Shown: positions 1-11,440, counted from the stretch's first letter. The stretch is DNA of 64,000 nt from Limnomonas spitsbergensis (GCA_037349105.1 JAYJMM010000060.1:207687-271686), one strand, 5' to 3'. Numbers and translations are program-made. Notes: a model not told the origin generated them from the sequence alone.

Positions 1-35
1 CATGGACCTGGATGCCGTTCACAAGGCCATCGCCA
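1..35 (+). other. possible tail of an upstream exon
   Basis: The first bases read MDLDAVHKAIA in one frame and end at a possible donor, gtaagg. Related copies (atggacctggatgcgc-like) recur at about 148-163 and 1206-1220, as seen next to real exons elsewhere in the window. The phase of this reading does not join cleanly to the exon at 1234, so either the donor or the frame is wrong. Confidence 0.25.
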
Positions 36-163
36 GTAAGGGCGCTAGTGGGCGCTAGTAGGGCGCTAATAGGGCGCTAGTAGGGCGCTAGTAGGGCGCT
101 AGGCTGGAGTTGACGGATTGATCGCTACGATTAACTTGCCTTTAGTTCATGGACCTGGATGCG

Positions 164-1183
164 CCATGCATACCCTGACCCCATGCATACCCTGACCCCA
201 TGCATACTCTGACCCCATGCATACCCTGACCCCATGCATACCCTGACCCCATGCATACCCTGACCGCATGCATACCCTGACTCCATGCATACCCTGACTC
301 CATGCATACCCTGACTCCATGCATACCCTGACCCCATGCATACCCTGACCCCATGCATACCCTGACCCCATGCATACCCTGACCCCATGCATACCCTGAC
401 CCCATGCATACCCTGACCCCATGCATACCCTGACCCCATGCATACCCTGACCCCATGCATACCCTGACCCCATGCATACCCTGACCCCATGCATACCCTG
501 ACCCCATGCATACCCTGACCCCATGCATACCCTGACCCCATGCATACCCTGACCCCATGCATACCCTGACCCCATGCATACCCTGACCCCATGCATACCC
601 TGACCCCATGCATACCCTGACCCTATGCATACCCTGACCCCATGCATACCCTGACCCCATGCATACCCTGACCCCATGCATACCCTGATCCCATGCATAC
701 CCTGACCCCATGCATACCCTGACCCCATGCATACCCTGACCCCATGCATACCCTGACCCCATGCATACCCTGACCCCATGCATACCCTGACTCCATGCAT
801 ACCCTGACCCCATGCATACCCTGACCCCATGCATACCCTGACCCCATGCATACCCTGACCCCATGCATACCCTGATCCCATGCATACCCTGACCCCATGC
901 ATACCCTGACCCCATGCATACCCTGACCCCATGCATACCCTGACCCCATGCATACCCTGACTCCATGCATACCCTGACTCCATGCATACCCTGACCCCAT
1001 GCATACCCTGACCCCATGCATACCCTGACCCCATGCATACCCTGACCCCATGCATACCCTGACCCCATGCATACCCTGACCCCATGCATACCCTGACCCC
1101 ATGCATACCCTGACCCCATGCACACCCTGACCCCATGCATACCCTGACCGCATGCATACCCTGACCCCATGCATACCCTGCAA
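164..1183. repeat. 17-bp minisatellite, about 60 copies
   Basis: The unit is ccatgcataccctgacc, nearly perfect. It is flanked on both sides by a short copy of the sequence at the window start. A smaller repeat of gggcgctagta units lies just upstream (about 43-112). The unit length is not a multiple of 3, yet all frames stay open, which explains the long spurious Met/His/Gly/Val open frames on the - strand. Confidence 0.95.
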
Positions 1184-1233
1184 GACCCCAAGATTAATCA
1201 ATAAAATGACCTGGATGCGCTCCCGGGCTGCAG

Positions 1234-4200
1234 GACGATGAGAACCGGAGGCTGGAGCTCAAGCTGAACAGGATTGAGGTACGGATCTGGCTCATGTGCA
1301 TTTATAAGCTTGATCTAGGATCCACTCACAAGATCTGAAGTATGGATCTGGCTGAGGCTGCTCTACTTCAGGGTATAGGATTCACTACGGGCATGGATAC
1401 AAGCTGGATCCATTACAGATACACAAGGCTGCCTTCGTTCAGGGTTCAGAACGGGCATTTAGATCTGGATCTGACTGGGGTTAGATCTAGATCTGACTCG
1501 TGGCCCTGTGCTCGTTTCTGCCATGCAGCTACGGATGGACGATGAGGCGTACGGCGTGCAAGGACAGCTCAGCGCGGTGACACACCAGAACTCAACCTTG
1601 ATGCAAAAGGTGTGTACATCCTGTGTGTACAGCCTGTGTGTACAGCCTGTGTGTACAGCCTGTGTGTACAGCATGTGTGTACAACCAGTATGTACAGGCA
1701 GTGTTTACAGCCAGTGTGTACAGCATGTGTGTACAGTCAGTGTGTACAGCCAGTGGCTTGCAGAGTCATTTTTGTAAATCAATCAACCATGAAATCAATG
1801 AACCAGGAAATAAATGTATCTAGGGTTAATTTGTGTGTGCCATGTATAGCTGAGTCACGAAAAATAGGTTTCGAGGACCAGTGTTTATTTTTCCGTGACT
1901 CACCTACATGTCAGCTACATGTCAGCTATATGTCAGCTACATGTCAGCTACATGTCAGCTACATGTCAGCTACCTCCCAGGCTGTGGTTGGCCGGTCTAG
2001 GTTTGGTCCCAATCGGGCCTTTGGAGGCTGCGGGGCGGCCTACTGAAAGTGGTCTTGTGTGTGGGAAAATATACGTGTTGAGTACAAACTTGAAAATATA
2101 CTTTAAGGTGTCCTTACTTTTAGGTGTCCTTACTATTAGGTGTCCTTACTATTAGGTGTCCTTACTATTAGGTGTCCTTACTATTAGGTGTCCTTACTAT
2201 TAGGTGTCCTTACTATTAGGTGTCCTTACTATTAGGTGTCCTTACTATTAGGTGTCCTTACTATTAGGTGTCCTTACTATTAGGTGTCCTTACTATTAGG
2301 TGTCCTTACTATTAGGTGTCCTTACTTTTAGGTGTCCTTACTTGTAGGTGTCCTTACTATTAGGTGTCCTTACTATTAGGTGTCCTTACTTTTAGGTGTC
2401 CTTACTTGTAGGTGTCCTTACTATTAGGTGTCCTTACTATTAGGTGTCCTTACTTGTAGGTGTCCTTACTTGTAGGTGTCCTTACTATTAGGTGTCCTTA
2501 CTATTAGGTGTCCTTACTTGTAGGTGTCCTTACTTGTAGGTGTCCTTACTATTAGGTGTCCTTACTATTAGGTGTCCTTACTTGTAGGTGTCCTTACTTG
2601 TAGGTGTCCTTACTATTAGGTGTCCTTACTATTAGGTGTCCTTACTATTAGGTGTCCTTACTTGTAGGTGTCCTTACTTGTAGGTGTCCTTACTTGTAGG
2701 TGTCCACTGATTTGATTGACACAAATTACGGAGGAACGGGGCATATGGGACGAGCAGTTCGGGACCTGCAGCATTAAGTGCTGGGTGGTATGAGCCTTTG
2801 ACAAACGGGCTTCTGACGCTTTCCGTTTCCGCTTGTTTGCCTTTTGTGATGCCGAGGTATCTGAACATCTCGGAATTTTTTTGTGAAGCAAAGGCGACCT
2901 TCTGTAGACCTTGCTCGGGGACTAGGTCATATCTTAGGTGGACGCAATCCGTACCTTAAAAAGGGAAGCTGGAGTGAAGCTACAGTGAAGCTATGAAGCA
3001 GCGAATGGGAAGCTACAGTGAAGCTATACAGAAGCTTAGGAGAAGCTACAGTAAAGCTTTAAGGAAGCTAAGGGGAAGCTACAGTGACGCTATAAAGAAG
3101 CTAATGGGAAACTACAGTGAAGCGTATATGGAGTTAGACCGAAGCCAGAGTGGCGTTGGAGTGAGGCTTGATGGCAGTTAAAGGTGAACCTTAGTAGTAG
3201 TTAATGGCTGTCATCCTCTTTTTGCTCAGGTGGATGATTTGGAGCGCCTGATGCGCAGCACCACGACCAGCAACAACGGCAGCGCACCGGTCAGCGTGGC
3301 TCACAGTAACCGCAACAGCACCAGCGACGTTAACCCAATGTACGGGACGCCACCGCCACAACAGCCGGTGGAGGGTGAGGTGAGGCAAGGGTACGGGAGG
3401 GAGGGGGGTGAGGTGAGGCAAGGGTATGGGAGGGGGGGGGGGGTGAGATGAGGCAAGGGTACGGGAGGGGGGGGAGGTGAGGCAAGGGTATGGGAGGGGG
3501 GGGAAGGTGAGGCAAGGGTATGGGAGGGGGGGGAGGTGAGGCAAGGGTATAGGAGGGGGGGGGTGAGGTGAGGTAAGGGTACGGGAGGGGGGGGGTGAGG
3601 TGAGGCAAGGGTACGGGAGGGGGGGGGGTGAGGTGAGGCAAGGGTACGGGAGGGGGGGGGTGAGGTGGGGCAAGGGTACGGGAGGGGGGGGAAGGAGAGG
3701 GTGGTGAGGCTAGGGTACGGGAGGGGGGGGGAGGAGAGGGGGGTGACTGGTGAGGGAAGGGTACGGGAGGGGGGGGGAGGAGAGGGTGGTGAAGCAAGGG
3801 TACGGGAGGGGGGGGAAGGAGAGGGTGGTGAGGCAAGGGTACGGAAGGGGGGGGGGGGGAGAGGGTGGTCAGGCAAGGGTATTGGAGGGGGGGGGGGAGT
3901 AGAGGGTGGTGAGGCAAGGGTATGGGAGGTGGGGGGGAGGGTGAGGGGTGCTGACTCAAGTCAAGGGCCAGGTGGCACCTCGTACATAATGTGTCGCCCA
4001 CAGTAACCGCAACAGCACCAGCAACGTATACCAGATGTACGGGACACCACCGCCCCAACAGCCGGTGGAGGGTGAGGTGAGGCAAGGGAGGGGGGGGGAG
4101 GGGTGCTGACTCTAGTCAAGGGCCAGGTGGCACCTCGTACATAATGTGTCGCGCACACTATCTGCAACGGCACCAGTAACATGTGCTAGCTATACGGGAC

Positions 4201-4923
4201 GCCACTTTCATTGCAGCCAGTGGAGGGTGAGGTGAAAAATGTGTGCGGTAGGGGGGTGGCCCATACCTGGATTATGTGATAAGGGTGAGAAGGGTGAGAA
4301 GGGTGAAAAGGGTGGCCCATACCTGTATTGTGTGATAAGGGTGATAAGGGTGAGAAGGGTGACCCATACCTGGATTATGTGATAAGGGTGATAAGGGTGA
4401 GAAGGGTGACCCATACCTGGATTATGTGATAAGGGTGAGAAGGGTGAGAAGGGTGACCCATACCTGGATTATGTGATAAGGGTGGGAAGGGTGAGAAGGG
4501 TGACTCATACCTGGAATATGTGATAAGGGTGATAAGGGTGAGAAGGGTGACTCATACCTGGAATATGTGATAAGGGTGATAAGGGTGAGAAGGGTGACCC
4601 ATACCTGGAATATGTGATAAGGGTGATAAGGATGAGAAGGGTGAACCATACCTGGAATATGTAAATTTAATTGCCCGTGCAGACGCCTGCTTGCAATCAC
4701 AGGACAAAGGCAATGTGTCCCCCCGCCTGCTTGCAATCACAGGACAAGGGCAATTTGTCCCCCCGCCTGCTTGTAGGTCTTGGCCAGTGCTCTACGTGAG
4801 ATGGAGAGACGCCAAGGGCTGTTTGTGTTCCAACAGGCCAATGGGGTGGAAGAGGAGGATGAGGATGAAGAGGAGGGGCTACATACAGGGGAGGTAGCAG
4901 AATTCAAGATCGGCAGGGCATAA
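1234..4923 (+). CDS. 3' part of a gene for a coiled-coil protein with an acidic C-terminus
   Basis: Four exons join in phase 0 throughout: 1234-1278, 1529-1609, 3230-3379 and 4777-4923, the last ending in TAA. They give about 140 C-terminal residues. The first two exons are charged and heptad-like (RRLELKLNRIE, then a Gln/Leu-rich stretch), and the third begins VDDLERLMRS, so a coiled coil is likely. A Ser/Thr/Asn-rich segment and PPPQQP follow. The last exon has LREMERRQGLFVFQQ and then an acidic EEEDEDEEE run. Each exon is bounded by a good AG acceptor and GT donor. I do not recognise a family and assign no function. The 5' part lies before the window. The introns are almost wholly minisatellite, and two start exactly at the exon's donor (1610 and 3380). 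Exon structure is fairly sure; identity is unknown. Confidence 0.6.
1610..1757 (+). repeat. 12-bp array starting at an exon donor
   Basis: Units of tgtgtacagcct follow the exon ending at 1609. The donor sequence gtgtgtacatcc is itself the first unit, so the array grew from the 5' splice site. Confidence 0.85.
1890..2075 (+). repeat. AGCTACA-type dispersed element
   Basis: Several copies of tcagctacatg lead into a GC-rich body (ggtttggtcccaatcgggcc, then gcggggcggcc). The same layout recurs at about 5415-5600, 10405-10785, 11120-11300, 15580-15745, 50890-51120, 55830-55955 and 57420-57660, in both orientations. No coding capacity or clear terminal inverted repeat is visible. Confidence 0.7.
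2107..2705. repeat. 16-bp minisatellite, about 37 copies
   Basis: The unit is aggtgtccttactatt, with interspersed variants ending actttt or acttgt. The variants form blocks, which suggests higher-order duplication. It lies in the intron between the exons at 1529 and 3230. Confidence 0.95.
2955..3190. repeat. degenerate GAAGCTACAGT repeat
   Basis: Loose repeats of gggaagctacagtgaagcta of about 30 bp lie in the same intron, just before the acceptor at 3229. Confidence 0.7.
3380..3955 (+). repeat. G-rich array grown from a 5' splice site
   Basis: It begins exactly at the donor of the exon ending 3379. Each unit of about 30-37 bp repeats gtgaggtgaggcaagggta followed by a run of 7-12 G. Each unit carries GAG|GTGAGG, a good donor match. 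Confidence 0.85.
3985..4225 (+). pseudogene. two decayed copies of the end of the exon at 3230-3379, donor included
   Basis: Copy 1 (about 3999-4090) keeps cacagtaaccgcaacagcac, tacgggac, ccaccgcccc and the donor gtgaggtgaggcaaggg. Copy 2 (about 4140-4222) is more decayed but keeps the ggtggagg-like end and donor. Both sit in the intron downstream of the parent exon. They are inferred to be intronic exon-edge duplicates. Confidence 0.75.
4262..4660. repeat. about 47-50-bp minisatellite
   Basis: Units of the type gggtgataagggtgagaagg, gtgacccatacctgga and ttatgtgat repeat about 8 times. The array sits upstream of the last exon of the first gene. Confidence 0.9.
4683..4776 (+). repeat. acceptor-side duplication before the last exon
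   Basis: Two copies of cgcctgcttgcaatcacag plus a tail are followed by a third, cgcctgcttgtag, which is the acceptor used at 4775-4776. The first two copies also end in CAG and could act as decoy acceptors. Confidence 0.7.
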
Positions 4924-5100
4924 TGGATCGGATCTCGAATCGGATCCTTCCCGAATCTACATGATCTCGGCATCTGTCTGTCTTGGAATCCTCCCGGATC
5001 TACCGGTACTTACCGGATCTATCTGGATCTACTGGATATACTCGGATCCACCTGGATCTACCGCATCTACCTGGATCTACTGGATCTGCCCTCTGTTTGC
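4924..5100. repeat. degenerate GGATCTACC repeat 3' of the coiled-coil gene
   Basis: Loose tctacctggatctactgg-like repeats, rich in GATC, follow the stop codon. A similar stretch is at about 1280-1500. I see no gene here. Confidence 0.55.
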
Positions 5101-5414
5101 CCTGTGCGGGAAAGCGGAGATCTGGGGTGATCCGTGCCCTGCCCTTCTGCTGCCGAGCATCTCCCAAACCGCTCTGCTTTAATTGCTTGCTGGTGGAACA
5201 TCCCGCTCAGCTCTTTCTCTCGATCTGCTCTGCCACGATTTCCTGCAGTGTAATTATTGGATACTAGGGCCTGCACTCGCGGCGGCGGCTGGAACCTCCT
5301 CCACCCCGCGGCGGTTGGGGCCTCTGCTGCCCCGGCCCTGCCACAATGTGTTGCCATTATAATGTATGATTTCCTCGCCCGTCCGTTCTGTTTTCGGTCT
5401 ATGGGTTCATGTTT

Positions 5415-5600
5415 TTTATTTTTTCGGCGACGAGGCCACCTTGAGCAGGCCGCCCCTCGGCCGCCCAAAGGCCCAATTAGGACCCAACCTAGCCTGGCCT
5501 ACAACTGGTGGCTAAAGCAGCATGGCAGGCCACAAATGGGGCCTGAGGCCTGGGTGTACGTAGCTGACATGTAGCAGACATGTAGCAGAGTCATGAGAAA
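5415..5600. repeat. AGCTACA-type dispersed element
   Basis: It reads from ttttcggcgacgaggcc through a GC-rich body to tagctgacatgtagc. It is in the orientation opposite to the copy at 1890. Confidence 0.65.
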
Positions 5601-6260
5601 AGAAACACTGGTCTCGGGGCGTGGCAAGGAGTGGCAGTATCTTGAGCCTCTATTCCAGCTCAGCTTACATTGAAATTATGATATATTTAGCCCCTGGCTT
5701 TCTGAATTCCTGGCCTTTTGAATTCCTGGCCTTCATATGTTACAGCGATGACATATTTATATATTACGCACGGGCTTAGGGTTTAGGGTTCAGGGTTTGC
5801 GCCTGGCTGGCGTGCTGTGTGTGGGCGGTGGCTTTCGTTCTCTGGAAGAAGCCTCTTCTGGAGACGCCTCTTGCCCCAAGCAATGAGCCACTGAACCCCG
5901 ACAAACCACACAGGGCTGTCGATAAGCGTCTGAAGCGCTGCGTTGTGCTTTGCAGACGCCTCATCATCACATCCATCATATCGACCCTTTTTCATTACTA
6001 TGCTGTTTGCCCCAGCTGTCAACATGTGCATACATTCTTGGTCATTCGTGTTTCTGATGTCACACTTTTCACAGCTGCATGCATTATTGGCGGTTTGGCG
6101 GTGTTCCGATTTCACACGTTATTTCACATCTGGTCCTGTGAGTGTGATGAAGCCTGTGCGTGCTCCGGTGGGCAGCAACAGGCCACCTCCCGCCAACTGT
6201 CCGCGTACAAAAAAAAACAGGAAGTTCATATCGTCGTCATTTATTATGTCAAGGCACTCG
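5601..6260. other. intergenic stretch with no supported gene
   Basis: It holds a short telomere-like tract (about 5775-5800). A - strand open frame of 110 residues (5783-6115) contains CSCEKCD. I cannot tie it to a family, see no convincing start context, and treat it as unproven. Confidence 0.3.
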
Positions 6261-6261
6261 C

Positions 6262-6352
6262 TCTTGGTGGCGCGGATGTGGCTACGGCCCCAAGCTGCTT
6301 AGTTTCCCTAACTGCCACCCCCAAGTTGGGCGCAGCCTTCTTTGTTTCGTTC
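6262..6352 (+). repeat. short dispersed element, family B
   Basis: About 90 bp starting gcggatgtggctacggcccc and ending in a gggcgcagc-like motif and a T-rich tail. In better copies the centre holds an inverted pair, acgcccc and ggggcgta, around a short loop. Further copies are listed below. Confidence 0.7.
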
Positions 6353-6387
6353 TGCCAAGGCACTCGTTTTGGCGGCTCCAGCACATG

Positions 6388-6450
6388 TTCAGAACAGTGC
6401 ATACCCGCTGGGCCCTTCTGAACGCTTGGGCGGGTGGAGCTAGAAACAAA
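6388..6450 (-). repeat. truncated SINE copy, family C
   Basis: It matches the terminal part of the tRNA-derived element at 10110-10378 (gtgcatacccgctgggccc, ctgaacgct). The tRNA-like head is missing. Confidence 0.5.
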
Positions 6451-6459
6451 ATATATGTG

Positions 6460-6660
6460 GAGCTTTTTAGGCAGTTTCAGATGACCTGGTTTTAGAGGTC
6501 AGGTCTATCATTGAGCGCAGCTTTCTTTCGTTCTCGAGGCAGGCCAGGCCAGGCGAGGCAGGCCGCTCGTTTTTGAGGCTACAAACATGTGTGAAGTTTG
6601 CTAGGCAGTTTCAGATGATCTGATTGTAATGGTCTGGTCTGGCATGGAGCACGCCATGAT
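6460..6660. repeat. two copies of a roughly 50-bp direct repeat
   Basis: aggcagtttcagatgacctg (about 6469) recurs as aggcagtttcagatgatctg (about 6602), each followed by tggtctg/aggtcaggtct-like sequence. Between them is a Gly-less caggccaggc tract. Confidence 0.5.
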
Positions 6661-7226
6661 CACGAGGCGCGCGAGACGTGTCAACCCACATATGCTTCCT
6701 CATGAATCTTAGTGTGTGGTATATATCTTTATAATGTTTTCAGCTGTTTTGTTTGGTGTGACAGCGTTTTCGCACTCTGTTGGTACAAGTCAGAACATGC
6801 CACTCTGCCAGAACATTCACCGAATAGCCTATATTTTCAAACAGGCATGATAATGAATTGAAGTACGATATGGAGTACAAATCGTTGTAACTCACAAAAG
6901 ACATAGCATCACGCCGGACTGACGTACAACGATCTGCAATTCGCAATACGGTAGTTAACATTTTCAAAAAGGCATGGCGCCGACCTGAAGTCCACAAATA
7001 ACTGCCATTTTGGGTGCCTGCTCTGTTGTACATTGTTGTCACACAACATCCCACCCAACGAATCTTGCCACCAAATAGCATCTTTCAAACAAGTAGCCTC
7101 TTTCAAACCATAAATTAATGGTTAGGCACACCATACTAAATTTTGAATTCACCCCCATCCCTGGATTCACCCCCCTTAACTGGGAATCCACCCCCCCTTT
7201 CAACAGAACCTGACCTAAACCATGAT

Positions 7227-8745
7227 TTAAATGAAAGCACACACATACCATAATGTGCTGACGGCGCCAAGCCGCAGCTTTAAGTCCGTGCAGACGCAAG
7301 CACACTCCCTTCGACCGGTGCGGCCCCTGGCATGCGCAAGCACGGCGCCCGCCGTAGACTGAAACCAGGTGCAGTAGGCCGCCGTAGACCTGTGTTCAGT
7401 GGCAGGATCTCTGGGGTCCCCTCTGCCAGCTGCATCTAGCTGCGCCCGCTCATATGCTGCATCAACTAGCGCTAGCACCTCTGGGACAGAGAGCGGCTGC
7501 AAGTCAGCCGCTGTCTGACGCAGTTTGGGGACGGCTGATCCCAGCTCCAGCTCCTCCAAAGCACCTAGCAAATCACTGCACCAAATGCGCCCTCCCTGCC
7601 TGACAGCGAGCTGCATGTTGGCTGCCATGGCTGTGGCCATGAGTGGGCTGTCTTGCTGTGCTGCTGGTGCGTCCGCGGCGTTGTAGAAGCGAAGTACATG
7701 CTGCCACCAACTTCGCTGTAACGGCTGGTTCTGCAGCTCACTCATGACCCCCCAACTGGCAGCGGACGAAGGTAGCCCTGCAGCATGGTGCAGATGCTGG
7801 AGGAAGCTGGACTGAATCTTGCTCTTGAGGCAATGCTGCGGCCTGAGGTGATCAGTGGCCCATACCACATCACCGTAATTAGCCGTAGGCGCTGCACAGA
7901 CAGGCGCCAACCGGATGCATGTGGGCAGATGATGCCTGAGGAGCACCTTGACGGCCATGTGGCAGACACGCTGCAACGCGGCAGCCAAAGGCTCCTCTCT
8001 ACCGTGCATGGCCTTCCTCATGCTGCCGCTCTGGTGCTGGATGATGCCCAAGAACTTAAATATTTGGACACGTTTCAGCGCTATCCTATCGGGGCTGTAC
8101 ACGCAAGCATGGGCTGATTGCCGGCGCTGCACTGCTAAGCGACTGCCAAACTCCAAGATCTCTGTCTTGCTGACGTTGACATGGAGCTGTTTGACCGCCG
8201 CATATTCATGCAGGGCATCTATCATGTGCTGCAGCCCTGCTGGGCTGCAGGCTAGCAGGGAGAGATCATCAGTATACCAGAGGGACCTGAGTCTTCGCCC
8301 CGCCCCCAGCACAATGCCCTCTGCCGGGCACTGGGGTGCGATCTTGCCCGGCAGATCGCTGATATAGAGGCTGAAGAGGAGGGGGCTGAGTGGGCAGCCC
8401 TGCTTGATACCTCGGGTGCAAGGCACAGGGCCAGTGCTTGTATGGCCGTCTGTGAGCGTGTAGACTGCACCTTTGTAGAGTGCTGAAGCGCTTGCACAGC
8501 GCGTTACAGGCCTGAAGGTATGTGAAGCCGCTGAGACATGTGCTGCCATAGCTGCTCATGTGGCACACAGTCATAGGCCTTGGTGCAATCCACAAAGGCC
8601 ACATGCAGTTTGCCACGGCCTGCAGCTGCCCGTTGCGCATGGACTGCATGCCTCAAGAGAAAAGCAGCCTGTAGTGTGCTACGTCGCTGCTGAAAGCCGA
8701 ACTGTTCAGGAGGGATGTGCTGCCAGTATGTGTCCCTGCACTCGC
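7227..8745 (-). pseudogene. non-LTR (LINE) reverse transcriptase remnant, frameshifted
   Basis: On the - strand one frame (about 8745-8520) gives FGFQQRRST and then FVDCTKAYD, matching RT motifs 2 and A. Another frame (8549-7227) gives GIKQGCPLSPLLFSLYISDL (motif B region), YTDDLSLLA (catalytic YxDD, motif C) and LHVNVSKTE (motif D), followed by a long thumb/C-terminal region with a WWQHVLRF motif. A frameshift near 8520-8560 separates the two parts. No endonuclease or first ORF is visible; upstream the frame enters a repeat at 8740-8910. It is inferred to be a 5'-truncated, inactive LINE copy. The clade cannot be assigned by eye. Confidence 0.85.
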
Positions 8746-8912
8746 ACGCACCAAACCAGTATCTTTCACTCCACTCACCCGCATCAAGCCAGTATTTTTC
8801 ACTTCACTCGCCCGCATGAAGCTAGTATGTGTCCCTCCACTCACCTGCCCCAAGCCAGTATAAATCCATCCAGTCGGCACTCGCATGCATCAAGCCAGTA
8901 TATTTCACTCCA
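8740..8912. repeat. 34-bp degenerate repeat, about 5 copies
   Basis: Units resemble cactcgcccgcatcaagcca followed by gtatttttcactcca. The block abuts the truncated end of the LINE remnant. Confidence 0.7.
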
Positions 8913-9845
8913 CATGCTTGCATGCATAGGTCAGGGAAATGGCGCTCAGCAGCAAGGTAGCACGGTATTGTCCTTGGGGCCATCATGTCTTATGTATCAT
9001 ATCCATATCGTGCTTCCTTGGCGCTCAGCAGATCCTGCCAAGTGACACTTCCACCCTGCTGATTTGTTGTCCCAACTGAAGCGCCACTGGGACTAGAGAC
9101 CTTCTGCGGAGTGAACAGAAGCGCCAGGCGATCGGCTACGCGCGGGCGGGGCGGGGCGTTCGGTCCAGCTTTCACAATTTATGCAATCACCGACTGCATT
9201 CGAAAGCAGTTTCATTCAGAGGCGAATAATGATGGTTCATAACCCAAGAATGATAGCCGGTCTGACGACCGCGGCCGGGAACTGTTTCATACGCTGCTGC
9301 TAACATGCACGGCCCCAGGGATTCTCAGCATAGTCCATCCTCTATCTATCGCCCAGGCACTGGACACCGGTGCACCATTCGGCAATCGACAGGTCGACGC
9401 TCGATCACACGGTAGAAGTGAGGACTAGCGGCGCTGCTTGCTGCGAGCGAGGGCCGTGATAACGACGATGACAACGAAGCGCGCAGGTAGGTGCATACTA
9501 TATCCTGGCCAGGAGGAGTTCCGAAAAAATTCCCCATTCAAGTTGACATTTCGGCCCTCCCAGGACTAGTAGGAGTGCATATAACTGATCGTGTCCGATT
9601 CACTAGGATCCTCGGACTGGTTAGTGCCTTCATGAGGACTAATAAGACCTTCAGGACTCATGGTTAATCTTTTCTTTTGACTGTACAAGATGTGAGGCCG
9701 GCCGCCCAACCCTAGAAAACCTGAGACGCTGACATACAAAAAACAGCCCGCCTGGTTGAGCAAGTGGCCCTCGTCGGCAGCTGGGAAATGCCATGGTATA
9801 TGCCACAGTCTCACAAACAGTCAACAAGATAGTTCGAGTGTGGTT
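8913..9845. other. intergenic DNA, nothing recognised
   Basis: No exon with consistent splice sites, RNA gene or array could be supported here. Confidence 0.4.
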
Positions 9846-9905
9846 AAGAGCTGCACTGCCACTCCTTCGTGTACAAGATTTCCTAGTTGCAGTGCAGCTC
9901 GTTCA
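9846..9905. repeat. 58-bp imperfect palindrome, two copies in window
   Basis: gagctgcactgccact pairs with agttgcagtgcagctc around a centre containing cgtgtacaa. A related copy is at 33633-33690 inside an intron of the cyclase gene, so this is a small dispersed foldback sequence. Confidence 0.6.
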
Positions 9906-9975
9906 AACATTCTAAAAATGTGCCGCATGCTTCAGTCATCATCACTATGCTATGATGCTGGCCATCACTATGGTA

Positions 9976-10062
9976 ACGGCGCGGATGTGGCTACGGCCCC
10001 AAGCTGCGTTGTTTCCTTAGCCTCCACGCCCCAATAGGGCGTAGCTTTCTTTGTATCTTATG
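9976..10062 (+). repeat. short dispersed element, family B
   Basis: A near-intact copy: gcggatgtggctacggcccc, then acgccccaatagggcgtagc, then ttctttg. It shows the internal palindrome clearly. Confidence 0.75.
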
Positions 10063-10109
10063 ATGCTGGCCACCATTAGTAGCCTGCGCCCTTAGAGGCC
10101 AGCAGGCCA

Positions 10110-10378
10110 GCATGACCGCACCTGTGTAGATCAGTGCATACCTGCTGGGCCCTGCTGAACGCTCGGCCACGTGGGGCTGGTAGGGCATGACTAAGCTCTA
10201 TTCCAGCTACCATGCACAGCCTGCGGGGTGCAGCCATGCCACCCTCCTGTGTGTGAGGAAGGAACATGGAACCCGGCGCTCTAGTCAGGGGGAGGGAGAA
10301 GATACTGTGGCGGGTTCGATCCCTCAACCTCTGGGCATGGATGCCACCTGCGTTATACCACTGGACCATTTCCCACGA
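10110..10378 (-). repeat. tRNA-derived SINE-like element, family C
   Basis: Read on the - strand it starts with tggtccagtggtataacgc, a good tRNA D-arm / pol III A-box, followed about 40 bases later by gggatcgaaccc, a B-box-like sequence. A roughly 200-bp unrelated body then ends in gggcccagcaggtatgcactg. A second long copy is at 53660-54055, with truncated ones at 6388 and 18738. Box spacing and recurrence support a tRNA-related SINE; no flanking target duplication was confirmed. Confidence 0.6.
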
Positions 10379-10404
10379 AAAGGAGCAAACACAAATTATC
10401 GGCC

Positions 10405-10785
10405 ATGACGCCATCTTCAGCAGGCCACCCCGCGGCTGCCAAAGGCCCGATTGCGACCAAACCTAATCCAGCCTACGACTGGTAGCCGAAGTAGCGTAGC
10501 TAGTAGAAAATGGGCCCCCCGGCCAGAGGCTGGAGTGTAGCTGACATGTAGCTGAGTCATGGGGGTGTGGGGGGGGAACTGGCCAGCACCATATCAATTT
10601 GTATGGTGTGACTGTCAGTGCATATTTTAGTGGGGAAGGGAACACCTTTGCTGGGCCGCCCCTCGGCCACCCTTGGGCTGATTCACACAAAACCTTGACC
10701 GGCAGGTGGCCCAAGCAGCAGGGCTGGCCGCACCACGGGCCTCTGGCTGGGAGCCGCACTGTAGCTGAACTCTAGCTGATAGTGT
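10405..10785. repeat. two adjacent AGCTACA-type elements
   Basis: Both carry a caaaggcccgattgcgacc-like body and end in tgtagctgacatgtagctga or tgtagctgaactctagctga. The second begins near 10645. Confidence 0.6.
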
Positions 10786-11119
10786 TATGCCACTCATTAA
10801 ACAAGAAACTGGTGGCTGCCTGTTGCTTGGATCCTGGGATCTATCCCTCCTGCACGTAGATCCCAGTATTTATTTTAGCGTGCTTCAGCTACAATTCAGC
10901 TACATCACGGTCCACGGCCGTGAGGGGCTGGCGCAGCTAGGTGCCTGCTGCTTGGACCACTGGCCGTAGGCTGGTCAGGTTTTGATCCCAGTGGTGGCTG
11001 CCTGAGTGGTAGCCCAGTGGTGGCCCAGTGGTGGCCCAGTGGTGGCCCAGTGGTGGCCGCCTGGTGTCCCCCTGGAGGTGGTCTGGCACGCAGTAAAACA
11101 ACCGCTGGTAGATCAGTGC

Positions 11120-11300
11120 CAGATTTATTTTTTCGGCTACGAGGCCATTATCAGTGGGCTGCACAGCGGCCGCCTAAGGCCCAATCGGGACCAAACCTTG
11201 GCCGAGCTACGGCCAGCGTCCCAAACAGCGTGGATAGCCACAACTGGGGCCTCCGGCCGGGGAGGCTGCCGTGTAGCTGACAGGTAGCTGAATCATGTGA
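11120..11300. repeat. AGCTACA-type dispersed element
   Basis: It runs from gatttattttttcggctacg to tgtagctgacaggtagctga. A short run of ggtggcccagt repeats (about 10990-11056) lies just before it. Confidence 0.65.
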
Positions 11301-11364
11301 AAGAAAAAGTGATCAGTGTCTGTCAACCCACGCCAGCCAACAGGCTCTTCAGACCAAAACACGT

Positions 11365-11440
11365 ATGCTGGCGCATCTCTGCGATGGGGAGCGGCTGAAG
11401 GTCAATGGCTGCCTGTCATAGTTTGGGGACGGCTGCTTCA
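11365..11440 (-). pseudogene. short LINE fragment
   Basis: gagcggctgaaggtc to cagtttggggacggctg-like sequence matches the C-terminal part of the remnant at 7480-7545, in the same orientation. Confidence 0.6.

Noticed and set aside
164..1183. CRISPR array
   Set aside because: Units are contiguous with no spacers, in a eukaryotic intron setting. The same holds for all other arrays here.
131..1201. Long Met/His/Gly/Val frames on the - strand
   Set aside because: All are frames of a 17-bp minisatellite that lacks stops in several frames.
5783..6115. 110-codon - strand frame with CSCEKCD
   Set aside because: Not firm enough to call: no family match by eye, no splice or start context, and the region is repeat-rich.
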